Positions 1-8,897 of a DNA stretch of 22,749 nucleotides are shown piece after piece. The stretch is from JBCCJA01 sp039045975 (GTDB lineage: Bacteria > Planctomycetota > Planctomycetia > Planctomycetales > Planctomycetaceae). The position numbers were made by a program, and so were the translations under genes. The stretch spans positions 1 through 22,749 of the forward strand of contig JBCCJA010000060.1 of NCBI GenBank assembly GCA_039045975.1, in the 5' to 3' direction. Numbering within the stretch: the first letter of the stretch is position 1; each line of letters begins with the position of its first letter. The notes under the pieces were generated by a model, which had not been told where the DNA came from, did no database searches, and worked only from the letters and a program-made list of their open reading frames with translations.

Positions 1-709
1 CCGGCATCGTCGGCCACTGCTTCTGCGGCATCTCGGCTTGCATCGCCTTCACCTTCACCCGGGCCGGGTTGAAGGTCGAGCGGTAATAGGTTTTCCACAA
101 GTCTTCGAGGTCGTCCCCCGCCGGCGCCGCCGACCGCGGCATGCCGGGGCCGCAGGTCAGGTTTTCGAGGTCCCAACCGACCGAATCGTCGGGCGTCAGG
201 ATCGTCCACCGCATCCCGTTGAAGCGTTTCTTAAAAAAGGGGGCGACGAACTTCACGATGTAGTGATCGGGCCGATGCCAGGCGATGAAGTGCTCGGTCT
301 CGGTTCCGTCTCCGTTTGTTTCAATAGTACGGCGGAACCGCACGAATGCTTTCATCTTGTGCGCGTCGCGGCGGACGTGCTTTCGCATGTTCGTCAGCCG
401 GTGGACGTCGTCGTCGGTCGCGACCTCCAGCAGTCGCGGCTCGCCGTGGGTGACCCGCCAGAGGACGCGGTACAGCAGGTCCCAGCGGCCCTCGTCCCGA
501 TAGCAGGCGACGTGCTCGGCCAGTCCGAAGAAGGCCTTCGGGACCGTGTGGGTCGCCGGGGTCGCCGCGAGCGGCTGCTCGGGAAACGCGAACAGTCCGC
601 CGGCCCGCGCGTCGCCGAACGTGACCGCCTCGGGCGGCACGCCGTCGGCCAGACACGCCCGCGCGGCGGCCCGCCATTTCTCGAAGTCGGTGACGGAGTG
701 AGTTCGCAT
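1..709 (-). CDS. DUF4130-type DNA metabolism protein (rSAM/UDG-linked), C-terminus outside window
   Basis: Open from an ATG at 709-707 to the left edge with no stop, giving 236 visible residues. The frame reads as the family called 'probable DNA metabolism protein' (DUF4130, TIGR03915). Recognisable pieces are DLLYRVLWRVTHGEPRLLE, then MRKHVRRDAHKMKAFVRFR, HFIAWHRPDHYIVKF, FNGMRWTILTPD and FNPARVKVKAMQAEMP near the edge. In known genomes this domain stands alone or is fused to a C-terminal uracil-DNA-glycosylase superfamily domain (UdgX-like). The window stops where that fusion would begin, so I cannot tell which applies. It lies downstream of the radical SAM gene on the same strand, 95 bp away across a palindrome, which is the classic pairing for this family. 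Inferred role: cytoplasmic DNA repair or modification; the biochemistry is not established by the sequence. Confidence 0.85.
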   Translation of the reverse strand, partial: MRTHSVTDFEKWRAAARACLADGVPPEAVTFGDARAGGLFAFPEQPLAATPATHTVPKAFFGLAEHVACYRDEGRWDLLYRVLWRVTHGEPRLLEVATDDDVHRLTNMRKHVRRDAHKMKAFVRFRRTIETNGDGTETEHFIAWHRPDHYIVKFVAPFFKKRFNGMRWTILTPDDSVGWDLENLTCGPGMPRSAAPAGDDLEDLWKTYYRSTFNPARVKVKAMQAEMPQKQWPTMP

Positions 710-720
710 ATCAGTAACAG

Positions 721-800
721 AAGCCCGAGCGGTTACGCGAAGGGTCGCGTCACGTAGAAACCGTCCACTTCATCGACCCTTCGCGTAACCGCTCGGGCTT
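721..800. repeat. Perfect 27-bp inverted repeat between the rSAM and DUF4130 genes
   Basis: Bases 721-747 and 774-800 are exact reverse complements (27 of 27), separated by a 26-nt loop. The arm core is AGCCCGAGCGGTTACGCGA. It lies wholly between two genes read on the minus strand. No long T-run follows on the minus strand, so it is more like a repetitive extragenic palindrome than a textbook terminator, although it could attenuate the downstream gene or stabilise mRNA. Related arms occur near 17,676, 21,029, 21,140 and 22,276. Confidence 0.9.
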
Positions 801-804
801 TTAT

Positions 805-2058
805 CTAGACCTCGCCGGACAGTGCCGAAGTGCCTGCTTCGAACAACGACAGCTGCCTCTTCTTCGGCTTCAACTTGTCGCCGAGGTACAAGTCTTCGAG
901 CCGTCGCGGCGATGGCGTGTGGTCGGCCGTCATCAGGAACGGTTTCGCCTTCTTCCACGGCACCCGCAGCCGCTTCAGGTCGACGACGCGGAGGGTCTTG
1001 TGCCGGCGGATCGACAAGATCCGGCCGACGTTCCGCACGCCCAGGCCCGGCACCCGCAGCAACAGCTCCTTCGCCTCCTTATTGACGTCGAGCGGGAACA
1101 GGCCGCGGTGCGCGAGGGCCCACGCGAGCTTCGGGTCGTGCTCCAGCGACAGGTTGCGGTCTTTCTCGCCGACCAGTTCGTCGACGCCGAACCCGTAAAA
1201 CCTCAACAGCCAGTCGGCCTGATACAGCCGGTGCTCCCGCACGAGCGGGGGCCGCTGCCCCGGTAGCCGGGCGTCGGCGTGCGGGATCGGGCTGTAGGCC
1301 GAATAATAGACACGACGCAGGCGGTGCTCGCCGTATAGCGACGATGAAGTCTTTAAGATATCGAGGTCGGGCGTCGGCGTCGCGCCGACGATCACCTGCG
1401 TGCTCTGACCCGCCGGGGCGAACCGCGGGGCCTTGAACCCGGCCTTCCGCTCCGCCTTCGCGTCGTCGATGCGGAGTTTGATTTCCGACATCGACTTTTC
1501 GAGTTCGGGCCGTTTCTTTTCTGGGGCGAGTTTTTTGAGGTCGGCGTCGGTCGGAAGTTCGATGTTGACGCTCAGCCGGTCGGCGTAAAGCCCGGCCTCG
1601 GCGATCAGTTCGTCGTCGGCCCGTGGGATCGTCTTCAGATGGATGTACCCGCCGAAGCGGTGGTCGAGCCGCAGCGACTTCGCGACCGCGACGAGCTGCC
1701 CCATCGTCGCGTCCGAATCGCCCACGATGCCGGAGCTTAAGAACAGTCCCTCGATATAATTCCGCTTGTAGAAATCGAGCGTCAGCCGCACGACCTCCTC
1801 GACCGTGAAGCGGGCCCGCGGCACGTCGGACGAGATCCGGTTGACGCAGTACTGGCAGTCGTAGATGCAGTAGTTCGTCAGCAAGATCTTCAGCAGCGAG
1901 ATGCACCGCCCGTCGGGCGTGTAGCTGTGGCAGATGCCGACGCCGTCCGTGCTGCCGATCTTCGAGCCGGCCCGCGTGCCCTTCGCGCCGCTCGAAGCGC
2001 ACGACGCGTCGTATTTCGCGGCGTCGGCAAGGATTTCGAGCTTCGCGCGGACGTCCAT
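805..2058 (-). CDS. Putative DNA modification/repair radical SAM protein (rSAM linked to UDG)
   Basis: 417 aa. The radical SAM cluster motif is C64-x3-C68-x2-C71 (TNYCIYDCQYC), the CxxxCxxC signature that binds the 4Fe-4S cluster and S-adenosylmethionine. Further cysteines lie at 20, 43 and 52. The middle holds the expected barrel segments (GLFLSSGIV, GYIHLKTIP, LSVNIELPT, TQVIVGATPT). The C-terminus has a helix-hairpin-helix-like segment (LLLRVPGLGVRNVGRILSIR), a common non-specific DNA-binding element. This architecture matches TIGR03916, named for its constant association with a uracil-DNA-glycosylase-type protein; the DUF4130 gene follows here. The start ATG at 2058 gives MDVRAKLEIL, the usual N-terminus. 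Substrate and reaction are unknown for the family. Confidence 0.92.
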   Translation of the reverse strand: MDVRAKLEILADAAKYDASCASSGAKGTRAGSKIGSTDGVGICHSYTPDGRCISLLKILLTNYCIYDCQYCVNRISSDVPRARFTVEEVVRLTLDFYKRNYIEGLFLSSGIVGDSDATMGQLVAVAKSLRLDHRFGGYIHLKTIPRADDELIAEAGLYADRLSVNIELPTDADLKKLAPEKKRPELEKSMSEIKLRIDDAKAERKAGFKAPRFAPAGQSTQVIVGATPTPDLDILKTSSSLYGEHRLRRVYYSAYSPIPHADARLPGQRPPLVREHRLYQADWLLRFYGFGVDELVGEKDRNLSLEHDPKLAWALAHRGLFPLDVNKEAKELLLRVPGLGVRNVGRILSIRRHKTLRVVDLKRLRVPWKKAKPFLMTADHTPSPRRLEDLYLGDKLKPKKRQLSLFEAGTSALSGEV

Positions 2059-2146
2059 GCGGCGTCGGGGTGCGGAGTGACGGACCGGGAACGATAGACC
2101 GGCCCGTCGGCCCCCCCAACGGCGTTTGAGAATGCCGCCCGACGCG

Positions 2147-2527
2147 TCACACCGTCGTCGCGGTCTCCGGCATCCGGGACGAATGGTGCTCCGTGATCAG
2201 CCACCTTCGCCCGGTCCAGCGATACACGTACGTGAACCGCGCCTGCACCGCCGAGCCGTCACGGAACGTGAAGGTGTAGACGCCCGAGTTGATCGCGATC
2301 TGTCCGAAGTGTCGGACGTTGGCCTCGTCGATCTTGCCGGAGGGCCCGTTCGCGAGGAAGCCGACGAAGTAGTCTTCGATCTCTTCCGGGGTGTGGCGGA
2401 CCTTGTTCGACACGGTCGGCAGCAAGATCGCGTCGGGCTCGTAGAGCGCCGCGACCTGCTTCGGATCGCCGGTCTGCAACGCGGCGTTCCATTCGTCGAA
2501 CAGGGCGAGGATTTCGTCGTCAGACAT
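2147..2527 (-). CDS. SnoaL-like / DUF4440 protein (SgcJ/EcaC-type)
   Basis: About 126 aa from the ATG at 2527, which is preceded by GGAG six bases upstream. A GTG 21 bases further out (2548) is in frame but less well placed. The sequence follows the SgcJ/EcaC (TIGR02246) pattern of the NTF2/SnoaL cone fold: an N-terminal helix (LFDEWNAALQTGDPKQVAALYE), PDAILLPTVSNKVRHTPEEIEDYFVGFL, and C-terminal strands with RFTYVYRW and WLITEHHSS. Members are small, often dimeric proteins with diverse or unknown roles, so 'oxidoreductase' in database names should not be trusted. No signal peptide. It stands alone, 88 bp from the rSAM start and divergent from the hydrolase at 2765. Confidence 0.85.
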   Translation of the reverse strand: MSDDEILALFDEWNAALQTGDPKQVAALYEPDAILLPTVSNKVRHTPEEIEDYFVGFLANGPSGKIDEANVRHFGQIAINSGVYTFTFRDGSAVQARFTYVYRWTGRRWLITEHHSSRMPETATTV

Positions 2528-2570
2528 CTCAGTCTCCGTGATCTGCACACGTCATTTTCGGACGGGCCGG

Positions 2571-2595
2571 AGGCGTCGCGCCGGTCGCGACGCCT
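2571..2595. repeat. 10-bp perfect inverted repeat upstream of the SnoaL-like gene
   Basis: AGGCGTCGCG (2571-2580) and CGCGACGCCT (2586-2595) flank a 5-nt loop in the 237-bp divergent intergenic region between the SnoaL-like gene and the metallo-hydrolase. No T-run follows. It could be an operator or an extragenic palindrome. Nothing else in that spacer was recognised. Confidence 0.5.
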
Positions 2596-2764
2596 GAAGC
2601 CTTCGAGATCAGCCTTAGCAGGGCCGGAGCGTGAGACAAGGCCGGCACTCTGGCCCGTCAGGCGGATACCGCCGGGCGGTCCGCGAAACCCGAGTAATCG
2701 CTGTGAGACGACGGCTTCTCGCCGGTAGCGTTGCGGACCGGAAGTTCCCGCCGAGGACCGCCGC

Positions 2765-3511
2765 ATGTTTCACACGACTCCCGCCCCGGGCGTGCACCAC
2801 TTCGAGACGGGACCGTTCAACTGGTACGTGATCGAACAGGGCGGACGACTGACCCTCGTCGACGCCGGGTTTCCGGGGCACTACGCGACGTTCCGCGCCG
2901 GCCTCGAACGGCTCGGTAAGGGCCTCTCCGATTTGGAGGCGGTCGTCGTGACGCACGCCCACGCCGACCACATCGGGTTCGCCGAACGTGTCCGCCGTGA
3001 GGCCGACGTCCCGGTGTTCGTGCACGAGGCCGATGCCGACGCGATCACGAAGCCGCGGCAACTACCATGGCTCGGGCTGACCGCGAACGCGTGGCGTCCC
3101 GGCACGTTTCCGATGCTCGTGCATGCGACGTTCAACGGCGTCTTCGTCGGGCCCGGCGTCTCCGGGGCGAAGACGTTCGCGGACGGGCAGGTGCTCGACG
3201 TCCCGGGCCGGCCACGCGTGTGGCACACGCCCGGTCACACGCCCGGCGAGGTCTGTTTGTGGCTCGAAGACAGCCGCACTCTGATCTGCGGCGACACGCT
3301 CGCGACGCGTGACCTCGACAGCGGCCGGACCGTCGTGCCGACGCCGCTCGACCGGCTCGCCGTCGACCGGAGGGCGGCCCACGCGTCGCTGGACAGGCTT
3401 AAGGGGCTCGCCGAGGTCACGGTCCTGCCCGGCCACGGCCCGCCATGGACGGGGGATCTCGATCAGGTGCTCAGGCCCGACAACGCCATGGCGACTTCCG
3501 CCGCGACGTAG
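2765..3511 (+). CDS. Metallo-beta-lactamase-fold hydrolase
   Basis: 248 aa, start ATG at 2765 with a GAGG-like sequence upstream. The complete metal-binding set of the MBL fold is visible: H64-A-H66-A-D68-H69 (THAHADHIG), H158 in HTPGHTPG, D177 in CGDTL and H224 in LPGHGPP. Two metal ions are therefore expected. The N-terminal strands (GPFNWYVIEQGGRLTLVDAGFPG) are typical of the glyoxalase-II-like and quinolone-resistance-like small hydrolases. No signal peptide, so probably cytoplasmic. The substrate cannot be inferred. Its last 49 bases overlap the convergent DUF1990 gene. Confidence 0.9.
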   Translation: MFHTTPAPGVHHFETGPFNWYVIEQGGRLTLVDAGFPGHYATFRAGLERLGKGLSDLEAVVVTHAHADHIGFAERVRREADVPVFVHEADADAITKPRQLPWLGLTANAWRPGTFPMLVHATFNGVFVGPGVSGAKTFADGQVLDVPGRPRVWHTPGHTPGEVCLWLEDSRTLICGDTLATRDLDSGRTVVPTPLDRLAVDRRAAHASLDRLKGLAEVTVLPGHGPPWTGDLDQVLRPDNAMATSAAT

Positions 3512-4071
3512 GCCGCCATCGCGGCCGTCGAGTCACGGGCGAACCGCCGCTGCAGCACCCGGGCGACCGGATAGCCGAGCCGCGTCAGCCAGTTCCCGGG
3601 CCGCGAATACGCCGTGATCTCGTATACCACCGACCCGTCGGCCTCGTGTCGCACCTCGAACCGCTCCTCGCCGCTCTCGGCGTGCGGGGCGAGTGTGCCG
3701 TACGCGAAGCCGAACCGCGGCGTCGGCCCCGGCTCGTCGAACGCGTACACCACCCGGCAGGCATTGAACAGATAGACGACGCCGACGCGTGCGAGCACGA
3801 CGACGTCGGCACCCGGCTTGAGCGGCGTGTCGCCCGGCCAGGGCGTGATCCAGCCGAAGCGGAAGTGCTGCCAGGTCTTTAACCCCTCGCTGGCCGCGGC
3901 GAAGGCGTCGTCGCCGTGACCGACGACGGTCGTCATGCGGTCGACGATATATCCGCCCGGCGCCGGGCCTTCGGTCATGCCGGCCTCGCGGTACGTGAAG
4001 CCCGATCGACCCGCTTGCGTTAAGACGTCGTCGAGCGTCGCGTCGGACGGTTTCTTAAGGTACGGCCTCAT
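3463..4071 (-). CDS. DUF1990 family protein
   Basis: 202 aa. The sequence matches the DUF1990 family: FTYREAGMTEGPAPGGYIVDRMTTVVGHGDDAFAAA at the N-terminus, FRFGWITPWPGDTPLKPGADVVVLAR in the middle, then FGFAYGTLAPHAESGEERFEV and YEITAYSRPGNWLTRLGYPVARVLQ. The family is widespread in bacteria and plants and has no firmly known function. The ATG at 4071 overlaps the stop of the O-antigen ligase-like gene as ATGA, so the two are probably translationally coupled. The 3' end overlaps the convergent metallo-hydrolase by 49 bp. No signal peptide; the hydrophobic C-terminal part (LTRLGYPVARVL) is too short to call a membrane anchor. Confidence 0.9.
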   Translation of the reverse strand: MRPYLKKPSDATLDDVLTQAGRSGFTYREAGMTEGPAPGGYIVDRMTTVVGHGDDAFAAASEGLKTWQHFRFGWITPWPGDTPLKPGADVVVLARVGVVYLFNACRVVYAFDEPGPTPRFGFAYGTLAPHAESGEERFEVRHEADGSVVYEITAYSRPGNWLTRLGYPVARVLQRRFARDSTAAMAAYVAAEVAMALSGLST

Positions 4072-5453
4072 GGCGACAGGCCCGCCGCGATCGGGGTGGC
4101 GGTCGGATCCCTCAGCGTTCTGTCGTCGTCCGCGAACACGGTCAGTTTTAAGACCACCGCGACGAACACCCAGCTCATATAGCGGGTGCCGACGAAGAGG
4201 TGACTCTCCATGAAGGAATTAAAGATCAAGGCGAGCAGCAGGGTCGCGGCGAAGAGGGCGAAGTCGTCTCCCCCGAACACGCCCCGTCGCACGGCTCGAC
4301 AGGCGGCCGAAAGTAGCAGCAGCGCGAGCAGCGTCGCGCCGACGAGTCCGAGTTCCAGCGTCGTGTCGATCCACTGAGAGTGCGACGACGTGACGGGCCA
4401 GCCGAGCTTGTCCCAGATTTTCTCGCGGCGTTTTTCATCGTCCCAGAACGCGGCGTAGCCGTGCCCCCGCCACGGGCGGTCGGCGACGTAGCGGGTCGTC
4501 TCGGCCCAGATCGCGCTGCGGCCGGTCAGCGTGCCGATCTGTTCTCCGCGGCCGAGTGTCACCGCCGCGAGCCCGGTCTTGCCGAGGTCGATCGTCGTCA
4601 TCCCCGCCAGCGTCACGCCGACGCCACACAGGAATACGCCGCCCCACGCCCCCGCGACCGCCAGCCGCCAGCCGCCGCGGGCCAACGCGATGATGCCCAT
4701 GCCGATCAACAGCCCGGCCAGCACCGTCCGCGATTTCGTTAGCACGACCGACGCGAGGGCGAACCCGGCGGCCGCGATCGCCGCCGCCCGCCACGCGGCC
4801 GGCACGGCGCCGGTCCGCCACGTCGCGACCGTGAGCGCCCCGAGGCAGGCCGTCGCCGCCTGCAGCGCCTGAATGTTCGGGTGCGTCGTTCCGACGAACC
4901 GCGACCCGGACGCCCACGGGGCGAACGTCCCGTAAGCGATCTCGGCCAGGTAGCCGACGAGCAGGTGCAGCAACGGCACGGCGACGATCACCGCCGTCAG
5001 CCGCCGCCCGTTCAACGCGTAGGCCAGCCCGGCGGCCGAGGCCCAAATGCTGACCGTCACGACGAGCCGCCGGAACGTCTCGCCGGCCGCCTCGCTCCAG
5101 CCGACCGACAACATCGCCCAGCCGAGATGGGTACAGAGCAGCAAAAACGTCACGCCCGGTACCGCGACCCGACGGCCGGCCGCCGGCACGGCGACGCACG
5201 CCGCGAGCCCGCCCAACGCCAGCAGCGGGAAACCGGCCCGCCGCACGAGCCGTCGCGCCTGCTCGACGATCGGAGATTCGACGCTGTCCTCGACGACGAA
5301 CCCCGCCAGCCGCGACTGATCGAGCCGGTGGTCATCGACAAAGAACAGCCCCGCCAGCAAGACCGCCGCGACGACGGTCACGACCCGTCCCGCCGCGGTC
5401 GGGACCGGCGCGGGGGCCGACGTGGCCGGCGGTGGGGTTTCGGAAGAGGCCAT
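4068..5453 (-). CDS. O-antigen ligase / Wzy-type polytopic membrane protein
   Basis: 461 aa. Many hydrophobic segments begin with VVTVVAAVLLAGLFFV after a proline/threonine-rich N-terminus, consistent with roughly ten or more membrane helices. The long extracytoplasmic loop typical of the Wzy/WaaL family is near the C-terminal third: RPWRGHGYAAFWDDEKRR followed by SSHSQWIDTTLELGLVGATLLALLLL, which corresponds to the family's G-x-G-x-x-F and H-x-x-x-x-x-x-x-E-x-G-x-x-G pattern. SRFVGTTHPNIQA is the conserved N-terminal-half motif. Expected function: polymerising or ligating lipid-linked polysaccharide at the inner membrane. No glycosyltransferases lie nearby, so its substrate is unknown. The DUF1990 gene follows with a 4-base overlap. 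An 81-bp gap separates it from the upstream NTF2-like gene. Confidence 0.85.
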   Translation of the reverse strand: MASSETPPPATSAPAPVPTAAGRVVTVVAAVLLAGLFFVDDHRLDQSRLAGFVVEDSVESPIVEQARRLVRRAGFPLLALGGLAACVAVPAAGRRVAVPGVTFLLLCTHLGWAMLSVGWSEAAGETFRRLVVTVSIWASAAGLAYALNGRRLTAVIVAVPLLHLLVGYLAEIAYGTFAPWASGSRFVGTTHPNIQALQAATACLGALTVATWRTGAVPAAWRAAAIAAAGFALASVVLTKSRTVLAGLLIGMGIIALARGGWRLAVAGAWGGVFLCGVGVTLAGMTTIDLGKTGLAAVTLGRGEQIGTLTGRSAIWAETTRYVADRPWRGHGYAAFWDDEKRREKIWDKLGWPVTSSHSQWIDTTLELGLVGATLLALLLLSAACRAVRRGVFGGDDFALFAATLLLALIFNSFMESHLFVGTRYMSWVFVAVVLKLTVFADDDRTLRDPTATPIAAGLSP

Positions 5454-5534
5454 CGGAACGCGAGCGGGGAACGCGACGGATCTTTCCGGCAGGGTAGCGG
5501 CCCGGTCGTACCAAACACCTCCGCAAAGATACGC

Positions 5535-5975
5535 CTACGACGGGCCGTCGGTGTCGCAGGCGCGGGCGAACGAGTCGGCGTCGCCGTCCGAGAGCAAGCC
5601 GATCGTCAGCGTCGCGATGCGGTCCGACGCCAGCGTGTAGCGGTGCGAGAAGGCGACGTCGTACGCACGGCCGGTCGCCCGCACGACGCCCCGCTCCCGC
5701 CCGCGGAACGCGACCGTGTCGTCGCTGACGTCGACCGAACCGATCGACGTCGCGACCTCCGTCAACGCGGAGAAGTGGGCGTCGAGGCGGGCGAGAGCAC
5801 CGTCCGGGCCATCGCCGGCCCGGTCGGGCTCGGCGCCGGGGCGGATGACGAACTCGATCCGCACGTCATCGGCGAGCGCGGCCCGCGCCGTCGCGTCGTC
5901 GGCGGTGAGGTACGCCTCCCAGAACCTCTGCACGAGACGCACGGCGTCCAACGGCGGGCTCGGCGAGCCGTTCAC
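5535..5975 (-). CDS. NTF2-like / SnoaL-like protein (start uncertain)
   Basis: The core from about residue 8 (LDAVRLVQRFWEAYLTADDATARAALADDVRIEFVI) through YDVAFSHRYTLASDRIATLTIGLL is a cone-shaped NTF2-like domain of the usual 130-150 residues. I chose the GTG at 5975 because the domain starts there and a GGAGG lies 12 bases upstream. Longer in-frame starts are possible at 6083 (GTG) and 6107 (GTG). The segment between them (FPEAFGRDAITRLVQELFTGW) looks like a helix and may be coding. No catalytic assignment can be made. Divergent from katG, and upstream of the ligase gene on the same strand. Confidence 0.65.
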   Translation of the reverse strand: MNGSPSPPLDAVRLVQRFWEAYLTADDATARAALADDVRIEFVIRPGAEPDRAGDGPDGALARLDAHFSALTEVATSIGSVDVSDDTVAFRGRERGVVRATGRAYDVAFSHRYTLASDRIATLTIGLLSDGDADSFARACDTDGPS

Positions 5976-6183
5976 ATGGATGCGGTCCCTCCAACCGGTG
6001 AACAGCTCTTGGACCAACCGCGTGATCGCGTCGCGGCCGAAGGCTTCCGGGAAGCGGCCCTCGCCCTTTGTTTCGTCTGTCACAGTCGGCCAGAAAATCT
6101 TGTTCACGATAGACGGGCGAGACCTTATCGGATGGCCAGATAATTGAAAGGCGGGAACTCGACGGATGTCCGAAAGCTGATCG

Positions 6184-6203
6184 CGGCCCGGACGAGCGGG
6201 CCG
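6184..6203. promoter_or_regulatory. 7-bp hairpin in the divergent NTF2-like/katG spacer
   Basis: CGGCCCG (6184-6190) and CGGGCCG (6197-6203) form a 7-bp inverted repeat with a 6-nt loop, about 170 bp before the chosen katG start. The spacer must hold the katG promoter. I see no convincing PerR, Fur or OxyR operator in it, so the role of this hairpin is open. Confidence 0.25.
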
Positions 6204-6371
6204 TGCCGTTGTATTCACGATGTGACCGAATTGGTGGGCACTCCCATACGCATGGCGAATGGATCGAAGTATCCGAATGCATTGGATCGACGCGGGCCGC
6301 GGACCAATACTTTTCTCGTGCCCGCGGAGGACCGTCGGTACGCGTCTTCGGAACCCCAACCGGTATCAGCC

Positions 6372-8702
<2,331 letters not shown>

Positions 8703-8726
8703 CGCCGATCTTCTGACGACGCGACG

Positions 8727-8762
8727 AGAGCGGCCCGGTCACCCCCGGGCCGCTCTTTTTTG
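8727..8762 (+). terminator. Rho-independent terminator of katG
   Basis: A 12-bp perfect GC-rich stem (AGAGCGGCCCGG at 8727-8738 with its complement at 8745-8756), a 6-nt loop and a run of T to 8762, starting 24 bases after the katG stop. Confidence 0.93.
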
Positions 8763-8897
8763 TGGCCGAGCGGCCGCGTGTAGCAGTCCCGGCTTCGCCC
8801 GGACGCCGTAAACGCATTGACCGAAGGGACCCCCGCGAACTATCGCATCGTCGCCCGTTGCCGCCGCCGGGCCCTTCCGACGCACGGGCACGCAGGC

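Noticed and set aside
38..757. 239-codon plus-strand frame at the left edge
   Set aside because: Lies opposite the well-recognised DUF4130 frame, which has no stop in the window.
4881..6143. 420-codon plus-strand frame
   Set aside because: Arg/Asp-rich shadow of the ligase-like and NTF2-like genes, crossing the gap between them without any domain.
6108..6371. Possible OxyR or PerR operator upstream of katG
   Set aside because: ATAG and TTATC pieces occur but not with the required spacing, and there is no AT-rich PerR box.
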